Positions 25,101 to 33,585 of a stretch of 60,588 bases of DNA are shown here, in pieces. Below the pieces are notes generated by a model. It saw only the letters and a list, made by a program, of their open reading frames with translations, made no database searches and had not been told where the DNA came from. Position 1 is the stretch's first letter. Each line of letters starts with the position of its first letter. Origin of the DNA: Methylomonas sp. (GTDB lineage Bacteria; Pseudomonadota; Gammaproteobacteria; Methylococcales; Methylomonadaceae); contig JALSLW010000054.1 in assembly GCA_026988155.1 (NCBI GenBank), forward strand, positions 1 through 60,588, in the 5' to 3' direction. The translations under genes and the position numbers were made by a program.

Positions 25101-26578
25101 AACACGACCAAGGTGTTTTGCAAAACAATATCATTATGAATTGCAATGATGTTGGCATCTACATCAATAAAGGGAAAGATACGCAGATTATAAACAACAC
25201 CCTATACAACACCTCAGGCATAGATATTCGCTTTCCTCAATCCAATGCATTGCTTGTGAATAATTTAATTAGCGGAAAGGTCAGAACTCGAAATAAAGCG
25301 ACCGTCAACCGATATAATAACTTTGAGGCGGACACTTTAGATGAATTTAATTATTGGTTTTCTAATCCCGCTATAGCTGACTTCTCACTACTAGATAATA
25401 GTATGTCTCCATTACCATTAAATAGTGCAATTAATTCAAGAGATTATTGTGCCACTCTACAAGCAAATCAACCACGTATTCCTGGTGCAACAACAAATAC
25501 GAATGATGTTCAATGTATCAATATTTTAAAAGGAAAATTACCAATACTACTTCCCCAGTTTAATGAACAAACACATAAAATAATTAAGCAACAACAAAGA
25601 CTGCAACAGCTACACCAAAAAGAAAAGAATTTAAAAAAAGAAATTACTTTATGCCATAGCTGCGAATATACGAATTTAGAAAATGCCTTAAAAGCGATTA
25701 AAACCAATGGGACTATTTTTATAGATGGAGGAAAGTACGAAACCTGCGGATACATTAAACGTCCTGTTCGCATTATTGGTAAAAAATTCCTAAATAAACC
25801 AGCTCATTTAACGCGCAAAGCCTGCAACAACAAAGCTGCTTTAGTCATCAATGCTCCAAATGTAACAATCGAAAATATTGAAATATCAAATATAAATGTA
25901 AAAGACAATAATGGTGCGTGTATAAGAGCCGAAGGAAAGGCAAGCAACCTTTTAGTGATGAACGTTAACTGTCATGACAGCCAAGCAGGTATTATTGCAA
26001 ATATTAGGAGCGGAAAAATCACATTAAAAAATTCTGTTTTTGAAGGTAATGGATTCAATGAAGGTAAGACGCACAATGTCAGCATAAATTCTAAAGGATC
26101 AATAGAAATACTGAATAGCAAAATTCTATCCACTAAAGCAAAAGGTCACTCACTACAGATCAATGCCCCTCATATGCTGATTGATAACTGTGTAATTGCC
26201 ACATTAAATTCTAATAATTCACGGGCCCTAGATAACACTATAGGCGGAGAACTTATAGTTAAAAACAGTATTATTCAGCAAGGACCTAACTCAGATAATA
26301 ATGAAATGATAGCCTTTAGCTTAGGCAGCAAAAAAACTTTACTAGCAAAACAAACCATTTTTCTAGAAAACAACCAATTAATCTTTGATAAAAAAGACCT
26401 GTTCTTAAACACTCTTTTTAATCGAAAAATACTTTTTAAGATCGGTGGTACAATAGATATCATCTTAAAAAACAATATGATAATTGGAATGGGAGCTTTT
26501 GGCGTAAATGGCCTCGAGATAAGAGAAAACACTCTATTTGACACAAGAGAAGAAGCAGGCCTTCCACCAATGCAGTAA
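22190..26578 (+). CDS. Polymerase-like membrane protein with two C-terminal beta-helix regions
   Basis: 1462 residues. About 10-12 membrane helices lie within residues 15-300 and 545-685 with an intervening exported region of about 230 residues, a layout like O-antigen polymerases/ligases (Wzy/WaaL). From about 735 to 1150 there is a right-handed beta-helix like chondroitinase-B/PL6 lyases: VTNKKQLIQAIREAKPGDGI, LQPGIYSL, then repeated short strands (IIRNNIIYDF, LVEKNSF, VLQNNIIMNC). After a coiled-coil-like linker (QQQRLQQLHQKEKN), a second beta-helix runs from about 1160 to the end (CEYTNLENALKAIKTNGTIF and N-x-I/V repeats). Fusing a polymerase-like module to lyase- or epimerase-like modules is unusual. 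The start at 22190 is set by the promoter. The next gene is also lyase-like. Confidence 0.7.
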   Translation: MTQSMQHINKTSFLTLSISSRLLSIFFLFFIVNQLINFSAFKTELIVAIAIYSIALSLWSKTWLIILPALLPVLDLTPWSGRILITEFDLFLLSSLAVSLVFNRYDFTFIKTSGAIKWVILLLIASYSISTLIGFFSLKQIHTTSFYLYLTEFNSLRVAKGFFSALFFLPILAYEKNKGTPIAKILSIGIILGLVLAIISIIWDRLIFPGFFDFSNTYRISGLFSGMLLGGAMVDSYLLLAFPFFYVLFYSFNKPWLHLLGIIIFIFGLYGIFATFTLTNYLAVFIVILILALGSQPIRQKKSKSSLFSFFIFSTIAVLISFSILKKGKFEHWSNANQLKNDGITAFLFGNGKGSYPNAYFNNDFTGLTMARFWLQKESSANSQHKNFLRFSPSDESGSLKIIQRFPANQTGTYKINITLRNHSEKPQKLLVEFCNKNILASTGGCQWRGFVTQSKDSNWQTITKNLPSDEFHKSLLSPITPVDINILNRGLSEKLDISQVEIIAPNGKQILKNSQFNNGFDYWHFSSDNHMAWHVKNLWVSAFFEGGIIEALLISILLLSLWIGLFKQSREGNHYALVLLAAISGMTIVGLFGSPFDDPRISWFFFIIIWLAILKPEKEPLPKRTKSTWLFSGLVIIIAFSISLVIGLYVINKLDYSAGDVINKFIEKTSEKLDIETGEPYQVKLNFPQIKQWRGQGANSIYSKVTTKYNFLKKPLAISEHSESTVFSRFIQVTNKKQLIQAIREAKPGDGIELQPGIYSLSNSLNVKKNASSYQPIIIYAKTLGDVLLEFDTRVGFKVNAENWTFQNLIIKGDCEYHDKCDHAFHIIGNGNGTIIRNNIIYDFNAAIKANGSPQKDGSYIYPDNVLVEKNSFSNTSPRDTSLPVTTIDVVGGNNFRIKANLISDFIKLHGDKVSYAAFLKGYGKQGLFEENLVICNMNLHKPGHTQVGLSLGGGGTGSAYCFDKKCEFEHDQGVLQNNIIMNCNDVGIYINKGKDTQIINNTLYNTSGIDIRFPQSNALLVNNLISGKVRTRNKATVNRYNNFEADTLDEFNYWFSNPAIADFSLLDNSMSPLPLNSAINSRDYCATLQANQPRIPGATTNTNDVQCINILKGKLPILLPQFNEQTHKIIKQQQRLQQLHQKEKNLKKEITLCHSCEYTNLENALKAIKTNGTIFIDGGKYETCGYIKRPVRIIGKKFLNKPAHLTRKACNNKAALVINAPNVTIENIEISNINVKDNNGACIRAEGKASNLLVMNVNCHDSQAGIIANIRSGKITLKNSVFEGNGFNEGKTHNVSINSKGSIEILNSKILSTKAKGHSLQINAPHMLIDNCVIATLNSNNSRALDNTIGGELIVKNSIIQQGPNSDNNEMIAFSLGSKKTLLAKQTIFLENNQLIFDKKDLFLNTLFNRKILFKIGGTIDIILKNNMIIGMGAFGVNGLEIRENTLFDTREEAGLPPMQ

Positions 26579-26680
26579 GGGAAGCCTTTAAATCCCTATT
26601 CTTTCGAAAAAATAACAACTATAAACTGAACTAAACGACAGTAAATTAAATTTCAGTTTGAAGTGAACAAAGGAACCAAT

Positions 26681-29071
26681 ATGTCTATAGCTAAACGTAA
26701 AATCAAGTACTTTACATTTATCTCAATTCTTACTTTTCTATCAGTATTTACACACACTATCTCAGCAAAAGCTTTAAATGTAGAACTAACAGTTAAAGAA
26801 GTTTCGGGAGTAGGCTCAAATGGGTTTCCTGTGCATTCAGTTGTCCCGCTGCCTTACGGAAAATACCAAAGTACAGACGGTTTTCACGTCATAGATGACC
26901 TAGGAAATACTGTCCCGGCACAGTTTGAAGTCCATAACCGATGGTGGGCAAGGGACAATAGCTTACGCCATATAGTAGTCCATTTCCAGTCACAGGTCAG
27001 TGCTTTCACAACAAGAGGAACAGGACAAAAGAAATATTGGTTAAAAGATCACGGTAATAATATTGCTCCTCAGACCGCAGTCACTGTTAACAATAGCAAT
27101 AGTAAAATTGTAGTAAGCACAGGCAAAACAGCATTTACGATTAATAAGTCTCCTTTTTCAATCCAAACAGCCAAAGGAAAACTACAGCCTGAATTACAGT
27201 TCTGGGATCGGGTTAAAGAAGCGACAAACTTACAAAAATCATTTGACCGCAAAGACATTAAAATCGAGATTGAAGAAAATGGGCCCATGCGTGCAGTGAT
27301 AAAAATATCAGCCCCTACACTTTATAAATCGGTTAGCAATCATTTGCATGGCTGGGCAATCCGTCTTTATGCTTATGCAGGAAAATCCTATATTAAAGTT
27401 GATTATCAGTTACAGAATTCAGCCAAAAATGCTGTATTTAGTGCGCCATTGTATTTCAAATCAATGAATCTAGTACTTGAAACAGGAGATATGACAGAAG
27501 CGAAAAAGGTTAAATCTGTCGTGGTCACAAAGAAAGAACACCTTAACTTACGAGGAGCTATTTCAACAGGGTCGACACAAGCCATTATAAGAAACTTTAC
27601 TCATATGTACCCAAATGGTCTAAACACAAGTACCACAGGAAAACTGACCATTGAATTATGGCCCGAATGGGGAGAAAAGTTTTATTGGATCCGTGATAAA
27701 AAGGGTCAAAATCCAGTTCGTAAAATGGCTGATAAATATTGGTTAGATGATATGCAGCATGTCTATAAAGAAGTGTTGCTAAACTTTGGGACAATAAAAT
27801 CTAAAGAATTAAGACAATTAGCAGAAACCTTTCAATACCCCCCCGTTGTGAGCATACCTGTACACTGGTATGCCGAAACGGCTGTTACCCTAGCAATGGG
27901 AGGAGCAGTCCCTTACCGCAGTAAAATATCTACTAAAGATTTACGTAAGCCAAAATACCCTGGACAATGGGATAGAGGCTTTAATATAAATAATGATAAA
28001 TATTATCTGTTTGGCTGGAATGTTTTCGCTGGAGATGTTGAGAGGAAAATTAGACCGAACAATGCGGGCGACATACCTCGCGAAAGAAACGCCTTTATTG
28101 TCACTGAAAACCCTGCCGACTATTATCGAGATTTAGATTATGCCATTGGCGAATTAAATATGCGTCCACAATGGATGGCTGGTTATAATTATGAAAGAGA
28201 TCAAGCACGTTTAAAACTAAGTGAAAACCCTTATGGTGGCCCTTCATGGAGACGGTTTGACGGTTTCCCATATCACTATATAGACGCAAGGTATTTACCT
28301 GAATCAAAGGAACATGCTCGCCCTCGGGATAACTCACATGGCTGGTTTTATCATGTTGAGAATGCTTATAACCAAAGTGGAAATTTATGGATTAAAGATT
28401 GGTATCATTTTATTGGTGAATTTCGTAAAACATCTCTCTATCAAACTGACCCATTCCCCGATAAGACTTCTAGAGGTCAAGGACATGCTCTAAATAATGC
28501 TATTCAAGCATATAGAGTAACAGGAGATACCAGTATTTTATATATCGCTCGCGATTCATTTGTACACACAATATTACAGGGGCAGCTGAACCCAGTAACG
28601 AAAGTTAAACCAAGCCATAAAACGGGTGAAGCCTGTTTTCAACTGGGCTACCTTTCTCAAGCGTTAATTGACTTATATATAGAATTGGGAGGGGATAAAA
28701 TAACATTAGATATGCTGACAAACTTTATGGATTGGAATTTAAAAACCGCTAATTTTTCTTATTATATACCTATAGAAACATCAGTTTTACCTGATATACC
28801 CAATAGAGCAATTAATGGGGTTGGCATATCAACAGATAATTCATTCCAATTAGTAGACCCTCAGCTTTGGGTAGCTCTGAAACTGGGGCGTACCGATTTA
28901 ATTGCACACCTAGAAACCTATTTAAAAACCGGTATTAATGGCGGTAAATCAGCGGCAGGTTTAGATAAATTTAAACATTGGGATGGTGGTTTTTATGGAC
29001 GGATATATACTAACTATTTGTTACAGCAAAATAAAAAACCAGCCACCGCCAGCCCCTATACATTAAAATAA
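26681..29071 (+). CDS. Large exported protein, RIFT-barrel/lyase-like
   Basis: 796 residues from the ATG at 26681, which has AAGGAA six bases upstream; a GTG at 26663 is less good. A signal peptide ends near residue 31 (TISAKA). The N-terminal third (FPVHSVVPLPYGKY, NTVPAQFEVHNRWWARDNSL, HIVVHFQ) recalls the RIFT-barrel domain of PcRGLX/YetA-type rhamnogalacturonan lyases. The rest is rich in W, Y and H with helical repeats, as in the alpha/alpha barrels of polysaccharide lyases (AGYNYERDQARL, DNSHGWFYHVENAYNQSG, SRGQGHALNNAIQAYRVTGD). I infer polymer cleavage or trimming in the periplasm or outside; catalytic residues cannot be assigned by eye. It follows the fused polymerase gene, and a strong hairpin follows its stop. 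Confidence 0.6.
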   Translation: MSIAKRKIKYFTFISILTFLSVFTHTISAKALNVELTVKEVSGVGSNGFPVHSVVPLPYGKYQSTDGFHVIDDLGNTVPAQFEVHNRWWARDNSLRHIVVHFQSQVSAFTTRGTGQKKYWLKDHGNNIAPQTAVTVNNSNSKIVVSTGKTAFTINKSPFSIQTAKGKLQPELQFWDRVKEATNLQKSFDRKDIKIEIEENGPMRAVIKISAPTLYKSVSNHLHGWAIRLYAYAGKSYIKVDYQLQNSAKNAVFSAPLYFKSMNLVLETGDMTEAKKVKSVVVTKKEHLNLRGAISTGSTQAIIRNFTHMYPNGLNTSTTGKLTIELWPEWGEKFYWIRDKKGQNPVRKMADKYWLDDMQHVYKEVLLNFGTIKSKELRQLAETFQYPPVVSIPVHWYAETAVTLAMGGAVPYRSKISTKDLRKPKYPGQWDRGFNINNDKYYLFGWNVFAGDVERKIRPNNAGDIPRERNAFIVTENPADYYRDLDYAIGELNMRPQWMAGYNYERDQARLKLSENPYGGPSWRRFDGFPYHYIDARYLPESKEHARPRDNSHGWFYHVENAYNQSGNLWIKDWYHFIGEFRKTSLYQTDPFPDKTSRGQGHALNNAIQAYRVTGDTSILYIARDSFVHTILQGQLNPVTKVKPSHKTGEACFQLGYLSQALIDLYIELGGDKITLDMLTNFMDWNLKTANFSYYIPIETSVLPDIPNRAINGVGISTDNSFQLVDPQLWVALKLGRTDLIAHLETYLKTGINGGKSAAGLDKFKHWDGGFYGRIYTNYLLQQNKKPATASPYTLK

Positions 29072-29116
29072 TATAGTGGGGATAGAAAAATAGCGAACTT
29101 TCTATCCCTACTATAT
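29071..29116 (+). terminator. Strong stem-loop after the lyase-like gene
   Basis: An 18-bp stem (left 29071-29088, right 29099-29116) with one G-T pair and a 10-base loop. It begins within the stop codon of the plus-strand gene. There is no U-tract, so it may stabilise the 3' end or work with Rho. It also faces the convergent sulfotransferase gene. Confidence 0.5.
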
Positions 29117-29200
29117 TATAGCCCCAATAAACTCTCACATGTTTTAATAAAATTATTGTTGTTTTGCAAATCCTCTAAAAATAGCTCCCTTAAACTTTAA

Positions 29201-29920
29201 TCATTTCAACCTAGTCTGGTAATTTTTTAGATAAACCAACGTTGCTAGCAATAAGTCTTTAGCTCCACGAACTCTTTGATAAAGAGGTTTATTATAAACA
29301 CTCTGCAAATCAACTTTTGTTAAAGAGCAACCCAAAAATTGATTGATTAAGAGCAAAGTATTTTCTGGATATTCAATCAACTCATCAAACAGCACATCAC
29401 AACTGTTTAAATCATGATTCGTAATAAAATTTTTGATTAACTGTTCAATTTGACAGTTATATTTTTTGCAATAAGCAAAGGTTTGTACATTTTTTCTCAA
29501 TAACTCAGAAATCCAGCGCTGAGAAATGGAACGGTCAACAAATATTACATTAAAACTATCTTTCTCAAGAAGCTGAACCCAGAACGATACCGTTACCCAT
29601 AAACGTGGATCTTTCCAAACCCAGGGTTTAGACTGTTCGCATTTTTCAATGAAAGATTTAAAAGGTAATAAATCGATAGTATCTATCAGTTTCTCTACAT
29701 CAAAAATTTTTTTAGAGCTAGCAAAAACACTATAGTTTTCATCGTAATCAACTGCTTTTAATAATAAATTATTCAAATAAACAAGTTGGCTATTTTCATG
29801 GGTATTGTAATCAGTTTTTTCACAAGTCGAATCTCCCGTCCAAAACCCAGCTCTAGACAACAAATTAGTCACCACAGAGCTTCCTGAGAGTCCACTCGTT
29901 AACACAATAATATTTTTCAT
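29201..29920 (-). CDS. Sulfotransferase-like protein
   Basis: 239 residues from the ATG at 29920; a TTG just before it is possible. The PAPS-binding loop is VLTSGLSGSSVVTNLL at the N-terminus, with WVWKDPRLWVTVSFW and NVIFVDRSISQRW as the second region. Family members transfer sulfate from PAPS to sugars or proteins. It stands alone and convergent to the lyase-like gene, within the polysaccharide region. A second sulfotransferase at 32823-33575 suggests a sulfated polymer. Substrate unknown. Confidence 0.75.
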   Translation of the reverse strand: MKNIIVLTSGLSGSSVVTNLLSRAGFWTGDSTCEKTDYNTHENSQLVYLNNLLLKAVDYDENYSVFASSKKIFDVEKLIDTIDLLPFKSFIEKCEQSKPWVWKDPRLWVTVSFWVQLLEKDSFNVIFVDRSISQRWISELLRKNVQTFAYCKKYNCQIEQLIKNFITNHDLNSCDVLFDELIEYPENTLLLINQFLGCSLTKVDLQSVYNKPLYQRVRGAKDLLLATLVYLKNYQTRLK

Positions 29921-30023
29921 CAAAACACACCGTTTAAAATTCTAAAAGAACAATTTTTACAAAGGATTTTAAAAAATAACAACTGAATAACTCTACTCAT
30001 AAAGCCATCAATTAACATGCACT

Positions 30024-30051
30024 TTGAAAAAAAGACAAAACAACCTATAAT
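30024..30051 (+). promoter_or_regulatory. Sigma-70-type promoter
   Basis: TTGAAA (30024-30029) and TATAAT (30046-30051) are separated by 16 bp. Predicted transcription start is about 30058, only a few bases before a possible TTG start at 30064, which supports the ATG at 30085 instead. It would serve the ATP-grasp gene and the three genes after it. Confidence 0.65.
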
Positions 30052-30084
30052 TAAAGCACTATTTTGTTAGCTATTAATCATCAA

Positions 30085-31815
30085 ATGTCATCACAGACTA
30101 TTAAAGACCATCATATTTTAGTACTTGACGGGGATCAATACTCATCACTCTCTATAGTTCGTTCGTTAGGAAGAAAAGGCCTCAAAATCACAGTCGCAGC
30201 CTCTGATAGTGAAGCTATTTGCCGTTACTCCAAATTTACTGCAAATTTTTTTACTTACCCTAACCCCCTTATTGATGCAGAAGGTTTTTGCAAAATCATA
30301 AGTGAACGATTAACCAATGATAACTATACTCTAATTATTCCAGTTACAGAGCTCACTACCCTCCCCCTGTCCAAAATAAGAGGCGAAATTGAACAAAAAA
30401 CTGTCTTGGCCATAGCAGAAAACTTAGCACTTGAATGCGTTACAAATAAAGCAAAAACCTTTAATATAGCAGAAAAAATTGGTGTTCCCGTCCCTAAAAG
30501 CTTTAATATTACTACTTCAAAAAAACTAGATAATAGCCTAGTAGACATCAAGTTTCCCGTTGTAATCAAACCTTCACGTTCAATAACTGATCAAACAGAT
30601 GATATACGTGCAAAATTGACTGTTGATTATGCATTTAATCTAAACGAGCTTAACAAAAAAGCAAAACAATACCTTAAAACCTCTGAAATCATACTTCAAG
30701 AATATTTTGAAGGCGCAGGAATAGGTATAGAGCTTATTGCCGACCATGGGAAAATTATACATGCCTTCCAGCATATACGCTTACACGAGCTACCACTGAC
30801 TGGCGGAGGCAGCTGTTTACGAAAAAGTGTTGAAATTAATCCGCAATTGCTCGACTACGCACAAAAACTAATTAAAGAAATCAACTGGCACGGAGTTGCC
30901 ATGGTTGAGTTTAAGCATAATCCGAGTACAAATAAAAGCTGCCTAATGGAAATTAATGGCCGGTTCTGGGGATCATTACCTTTAGCGTTTTCATCAGGTT
31001 CAGATTTTCCATGGTTTTTATATCAACTACTAATAAACCAGCAACACCCTAAACAATTTAGATCTTCAACAGGACATATCTCTCGCAAAATTCAAGGTGA
31101 CTTGTACTGGTATATACAAACCGTATTTCGAAGAGATAGCAACCCACTAATTAAATGGCCAAGTAATATTCAATTGATAAGCGATTTTATCTCCATCTTT
31201 CATTACAAGCATCATTTTGATGCATTTTATTACCAAGATTTAAAACCTGGGTTTATCGACCTAAAACGTACAACTTCGTGGCTTTTCCATTTTACGTATG
31301 AGTTTATCGAAAAATATAGGCTACGTAAAAAACATCATAAAATAAAGCAAAATAACGCTTTGAAAGACACCATAGAACAAGCAAAAAATATATTATTTCT
31401 CTGTTATGGAAATATTAACCGCAGTGCTGCTGCTGAATGCATTTTTCAACAGCAAATAAATAAAATAAATTATCAAGTTCAATCAGCTGGTTTTCACCCC
31501 AAAGATAAGCGCCCAGCAGACCCCAACATGATTAAAACAGCTAAAGAGGAAGGCATAGATATGCAAAATTGTACTTCACAAACTGTTAATCAATCCATGT
31601 TAGAAACTGCAGATATTGTATTTGTAATGGAAATTGAGCACATAATAAAACTTTCTAATCTACACCCCCAGTACATAAATAAAGTTTACCTACTTAGCAG
31701 CTTAGACCCCTCGACAGCAACGCCACTTGAAATTAGTGATCCTTACGGACAAACAGATAAAGAATATAAAACGTGTTTTAATCAAATACATACTTGTATC
31801 AATTATTTAAGTTGA
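30085..31815 (+). CDS. ATP-grasp protein fused to a low-molecular-weight tyrosine phosphatase
   Basis: 576 residues. Residues 8-320 form an ATP-grasp ligase like PylC/carbamoyl-phosphate-synthase-type enzymes: LVLDGDQYSSLSIVRSLGRK, FPVVIKPSRS, EIILQEYFEGAGIGIELIAD, HGVAMVEFKHN and CLMEINGRFWGSLP. Residues from about 430 form a complete low-molecular-weight phosphatase: ILFLCYGNINRSAAAEC (C-x5-R loop intact), QSAGFHP, FVMEIEHI, and the general acid in EISDPYG. Separate phosphatases of this kind (Wzb) control Wzc-type tyrosine kinases in capsule assembly; fusion to an ATP-grasp ligase is unusual. The ligase substrate is unknown. It starts a plus-strand operon with a deacetylase, a sulfotransferase and a glycosyltransferase. 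Confidence 0.8.
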   Translation: MSSQTIKDHHILVLDGDQYSSLSIVRSLGRKGLKITVAASDSEAICRYSKFTANFFTYPNPLIDAEGFCKIISERLTNDNYTLIIPVTELTTLPLSKIRGEIEQKTVLAIAENLALECVTNKAKTFNIAEKIGVPVPKSFNITTSKKLDNSLVDIKFPVVIKPSRSITDQTDDIRAKLTVDYAFNLNELNKKAKQYLKTSEIILQEYFEGAGIGIELIADHGKIIHAFQHIRLHELPLTGGGSCLRKSVEINPQLLDYAQKLIKEINWHGVAMVEFKHNPSTNKSCLMEINGRFWGSLPLAFSSGSDFPWFLYQLLINQQHPKQFRSSTGHISRKIQGDLYWYIQTVFRRDSNPLIKWPSNIQLISDFISIFHYKHHFDAFYYQDLKPGFIDLKRTTSWLFHFTYEFIEKYRLRKKHHKIKQNNALKDTIEQAKNILFLCYGNINRSAAAECIFQQQINKINYQVQSAGFHPKDKRPADPNMIKTAKEEGIDMQNCTSQTVNQSMLETADIVFVMEIEHIIKLSNLHPQYINKVYLLSSLDPSTATPLEISDPYGQTDKEYKTCFNQIHTCINYLS

Positions 31816-31834
31816 AAGCCTAAAATACATTAAT

Positions 31835-32830
31835 ATGCTAAATAAACCGAAGAAATACCTTGATACTTCAGAATTGAAACAGCCAGTATTAATGATAATC
31901 ATTGATACCGAAGAAGAATTTAACTGGAGCGAGCCATTTGATCGTCGAGAGACTAGCGTAAAAAATATAGCTCACCAAGAAAAAGCCCAAAAAATATTTG
32001 CTAAATACGGTATTAAACCGACTTACGTCATTGACTATCCCGTTGCCAATCAGGCTGAGAGTATACAGCCACTTAAAAAGCTTTATGATAATGGTCAATG
32101 TGACATTGGTGCTCACCTACACCCTTGGGTTACTCCTCCCTTTACTGAAGATGTCAACAACTATAATTCATTTCCTGGAAATTTAACTTATGAACAGGAA
32201 TATGAAAAGCTAAAAATACTTACTGGTACCATTACAAAGAATTTTGGCTTTAATCCTACTATTTATAAAGCAGGACGCTACGGTGTAGGCAAAAATACCA
32301 CAGCTATTTTAAAAAAAATTGGTTACACAATAGACTGCAGTGTAGTACCAAATACTGATTTCAGCCAGCATGAGGGGCCTAATTTCTCACAAAAAAACAA
32401 TTGTACACCTTATTGGTTTGCAGAAAATACTATACTAGAAGTCCCTCTTAGTGTTGATTATGTAGGCTTATTGTCGAGATCCGGAAATAAACTATACGAA
32501 AGCATACAACAAAATATGCTAATAAAATTAAAGATTCCTGGAGTTTTATCCAGACTTGGGCTATTTGAACGTATAAGGCTATCACCTGAGGGGCATACCT
32601 TAAACGAACTAAAACGGCTAACATTAAGCATGATTAATCAAGACTATAAAATATTTTGCCTAACGTATCACAGTTCAACCCTAATGCCAGGTGCTTCACC
32701 TTATGTAAGAAATACTAATGAACTAGATGCTTTTCTGCAAACAATTGAACAATATCTTCAGTTTTTCAATCAAGAAATTAATGGCACATTCACTACTTTA
32801 ACGAGTTTAAAAGGAACAATTAATGTTTAA
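31835..32830 (+). CDS. Polysaccharide-deacetylase-like (WalW-type) protein
   Basis: 331 residues, no signal peptide visible. Residues 20-30 carry the catalytic start VLMIIIDTEEEFNW, and the metal-binding pair is in CDIGAHLHPWVTPPF. KAGRYGVGKNTTAILKKIGY and IFCLTYHSSTLMPGASPYV complete a NodB/carbohydrate-esterase-4-like barrel. Removal of N-acetyl groups from a nucleotide or lipid-linked sugar in the cytosol is plausible. It lies 19 bp after the ATP-grasp/phosphatase gene and overlaps the next gene by 8 bp. Confidence 0.8.
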   Translation: MLNKPKKYLDTSELKQPVLMIIIDTEEEFNWSEPFDRRETSVKNIAHQEKAQKIFAKYGIKPTYVIDYPVANQAESIQPLKKLYDNGQCDIGAHLHPWVTPPFTEDVNNYNSFPGNLTYEQEYEKLKILTGTITKNFGFNPTIYKAGRYGVGKNTTAILKKIGYTIDCSVVPNTDFSQHEGPNFSQKNNCTPYWFAENTILEVPLSVDYVGLLSRSGNKLYESIQQNMLIKLKIPGVLSRLGLFERIRLSPEGHTLNELKRLTLSMINQDYKIFCLTYHSSTLMPGASPYVRNTNELDAFLQTIEQYLQFFNQEINGTFTTLTSLKGTINV

Positions 32831-33575
32831 ATATATAAATGGACTATATGCGTTAAAAAAACTAGAACCCATCATTTTGCTCAGTCATATGCGAGCAAAT
32901 ACAAGTTTAATTGGACACATTTTGGGCAACAACCCTGAAATAAATGGCTATTATGAAATGCATATCGGCTACTTTAGCTGGAAAAGTTTGATTAGGCAAA
33001 AATTAAAATACTTAGAAAATCATGAGTTTAAAGTAAATTCACACTATATTTTTGATAAAATACTCCATAATGAACATTATATTAATACCAACCTCTTAAA
33101 AAAAAGCTCTAAAATAATTTTTACGCTAAGAGAGCCAAGTGAAACAATTCCAAGCATTATAAATCTCTTTAAAAAATCTAACCCAGAACATGAGTTTGCA
33201 TCTATAAAAGGTGCATCTGAATATTATATAAGCCGTCTGGAACGACTAGAGCAGTGCTCAGAAGAATTAAAAAATAAATTTATATATATAGATGCTAATA
33301 TCATTAAAACTAACACAGACAACTTCTTTTCATTTCTAGAAAATGAACTATCCTTAAAATCTGCTCTAACAGCAGAGTATGAAATACAAAAAATGACAGG
33401 AATGGCTAAATCTGGTGACAGCTCACAGGCCTTAAAAAAGGGTAAAGTCATTAAAGAAAAAAACATCTATTCAAATGTAATAATTGAGGACGATAGAGCA
33501 ACTGAACTTAATGAACTTTATACTAGAATAAGAAATAGCATTATAAAAAACTCTAAATCACACCTAATATCATAA
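32823..33575 (+). CDS. Sulfotransferase family protein
   Basis: 250 residues. The donor loop is ILLSHMRANTSLIGHIL near residue 20, followed by NPEINGYYEMH; the 3'-phosphate motif is KIIFTLREPSETIPSIINLF. These are the two PAPS-contact regions of sulfotransferases, with S-H-M-R-A-N-T-S in place of the usual P-x-S-G-T-T. The start overlaps the deacetylase by 8 bp, so translation is probably coupled. Together with the deacetylase it suggests N-deacetylation and then N-sulfation, as in heparan-type modification; this pairing is inference. Confidence 0.75.
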   Translation: MFKYINGLYALKKLEPIILLSHMRANTSLIGHILGNNPEINGYYEMHIGYFSWKSLIRQKLKYLENHEFKVNSHYIFDKILHNEHYINTNLLKKSSKIIFTLREPSETIPSIINLFKKSNPEHEFASIKGASEYYISRLERLEQCSEELKNKFIYIDANIIKTNTDNFFSFLENELSLKSALTAEYEIQKMTGMAKSGDSSQALKKGKVIKEKNIYSNVIIEDDRATELNELYTRIRNSIIKNSKSHLIS

Positions 33576-33585
33576 AGAGCTACTA

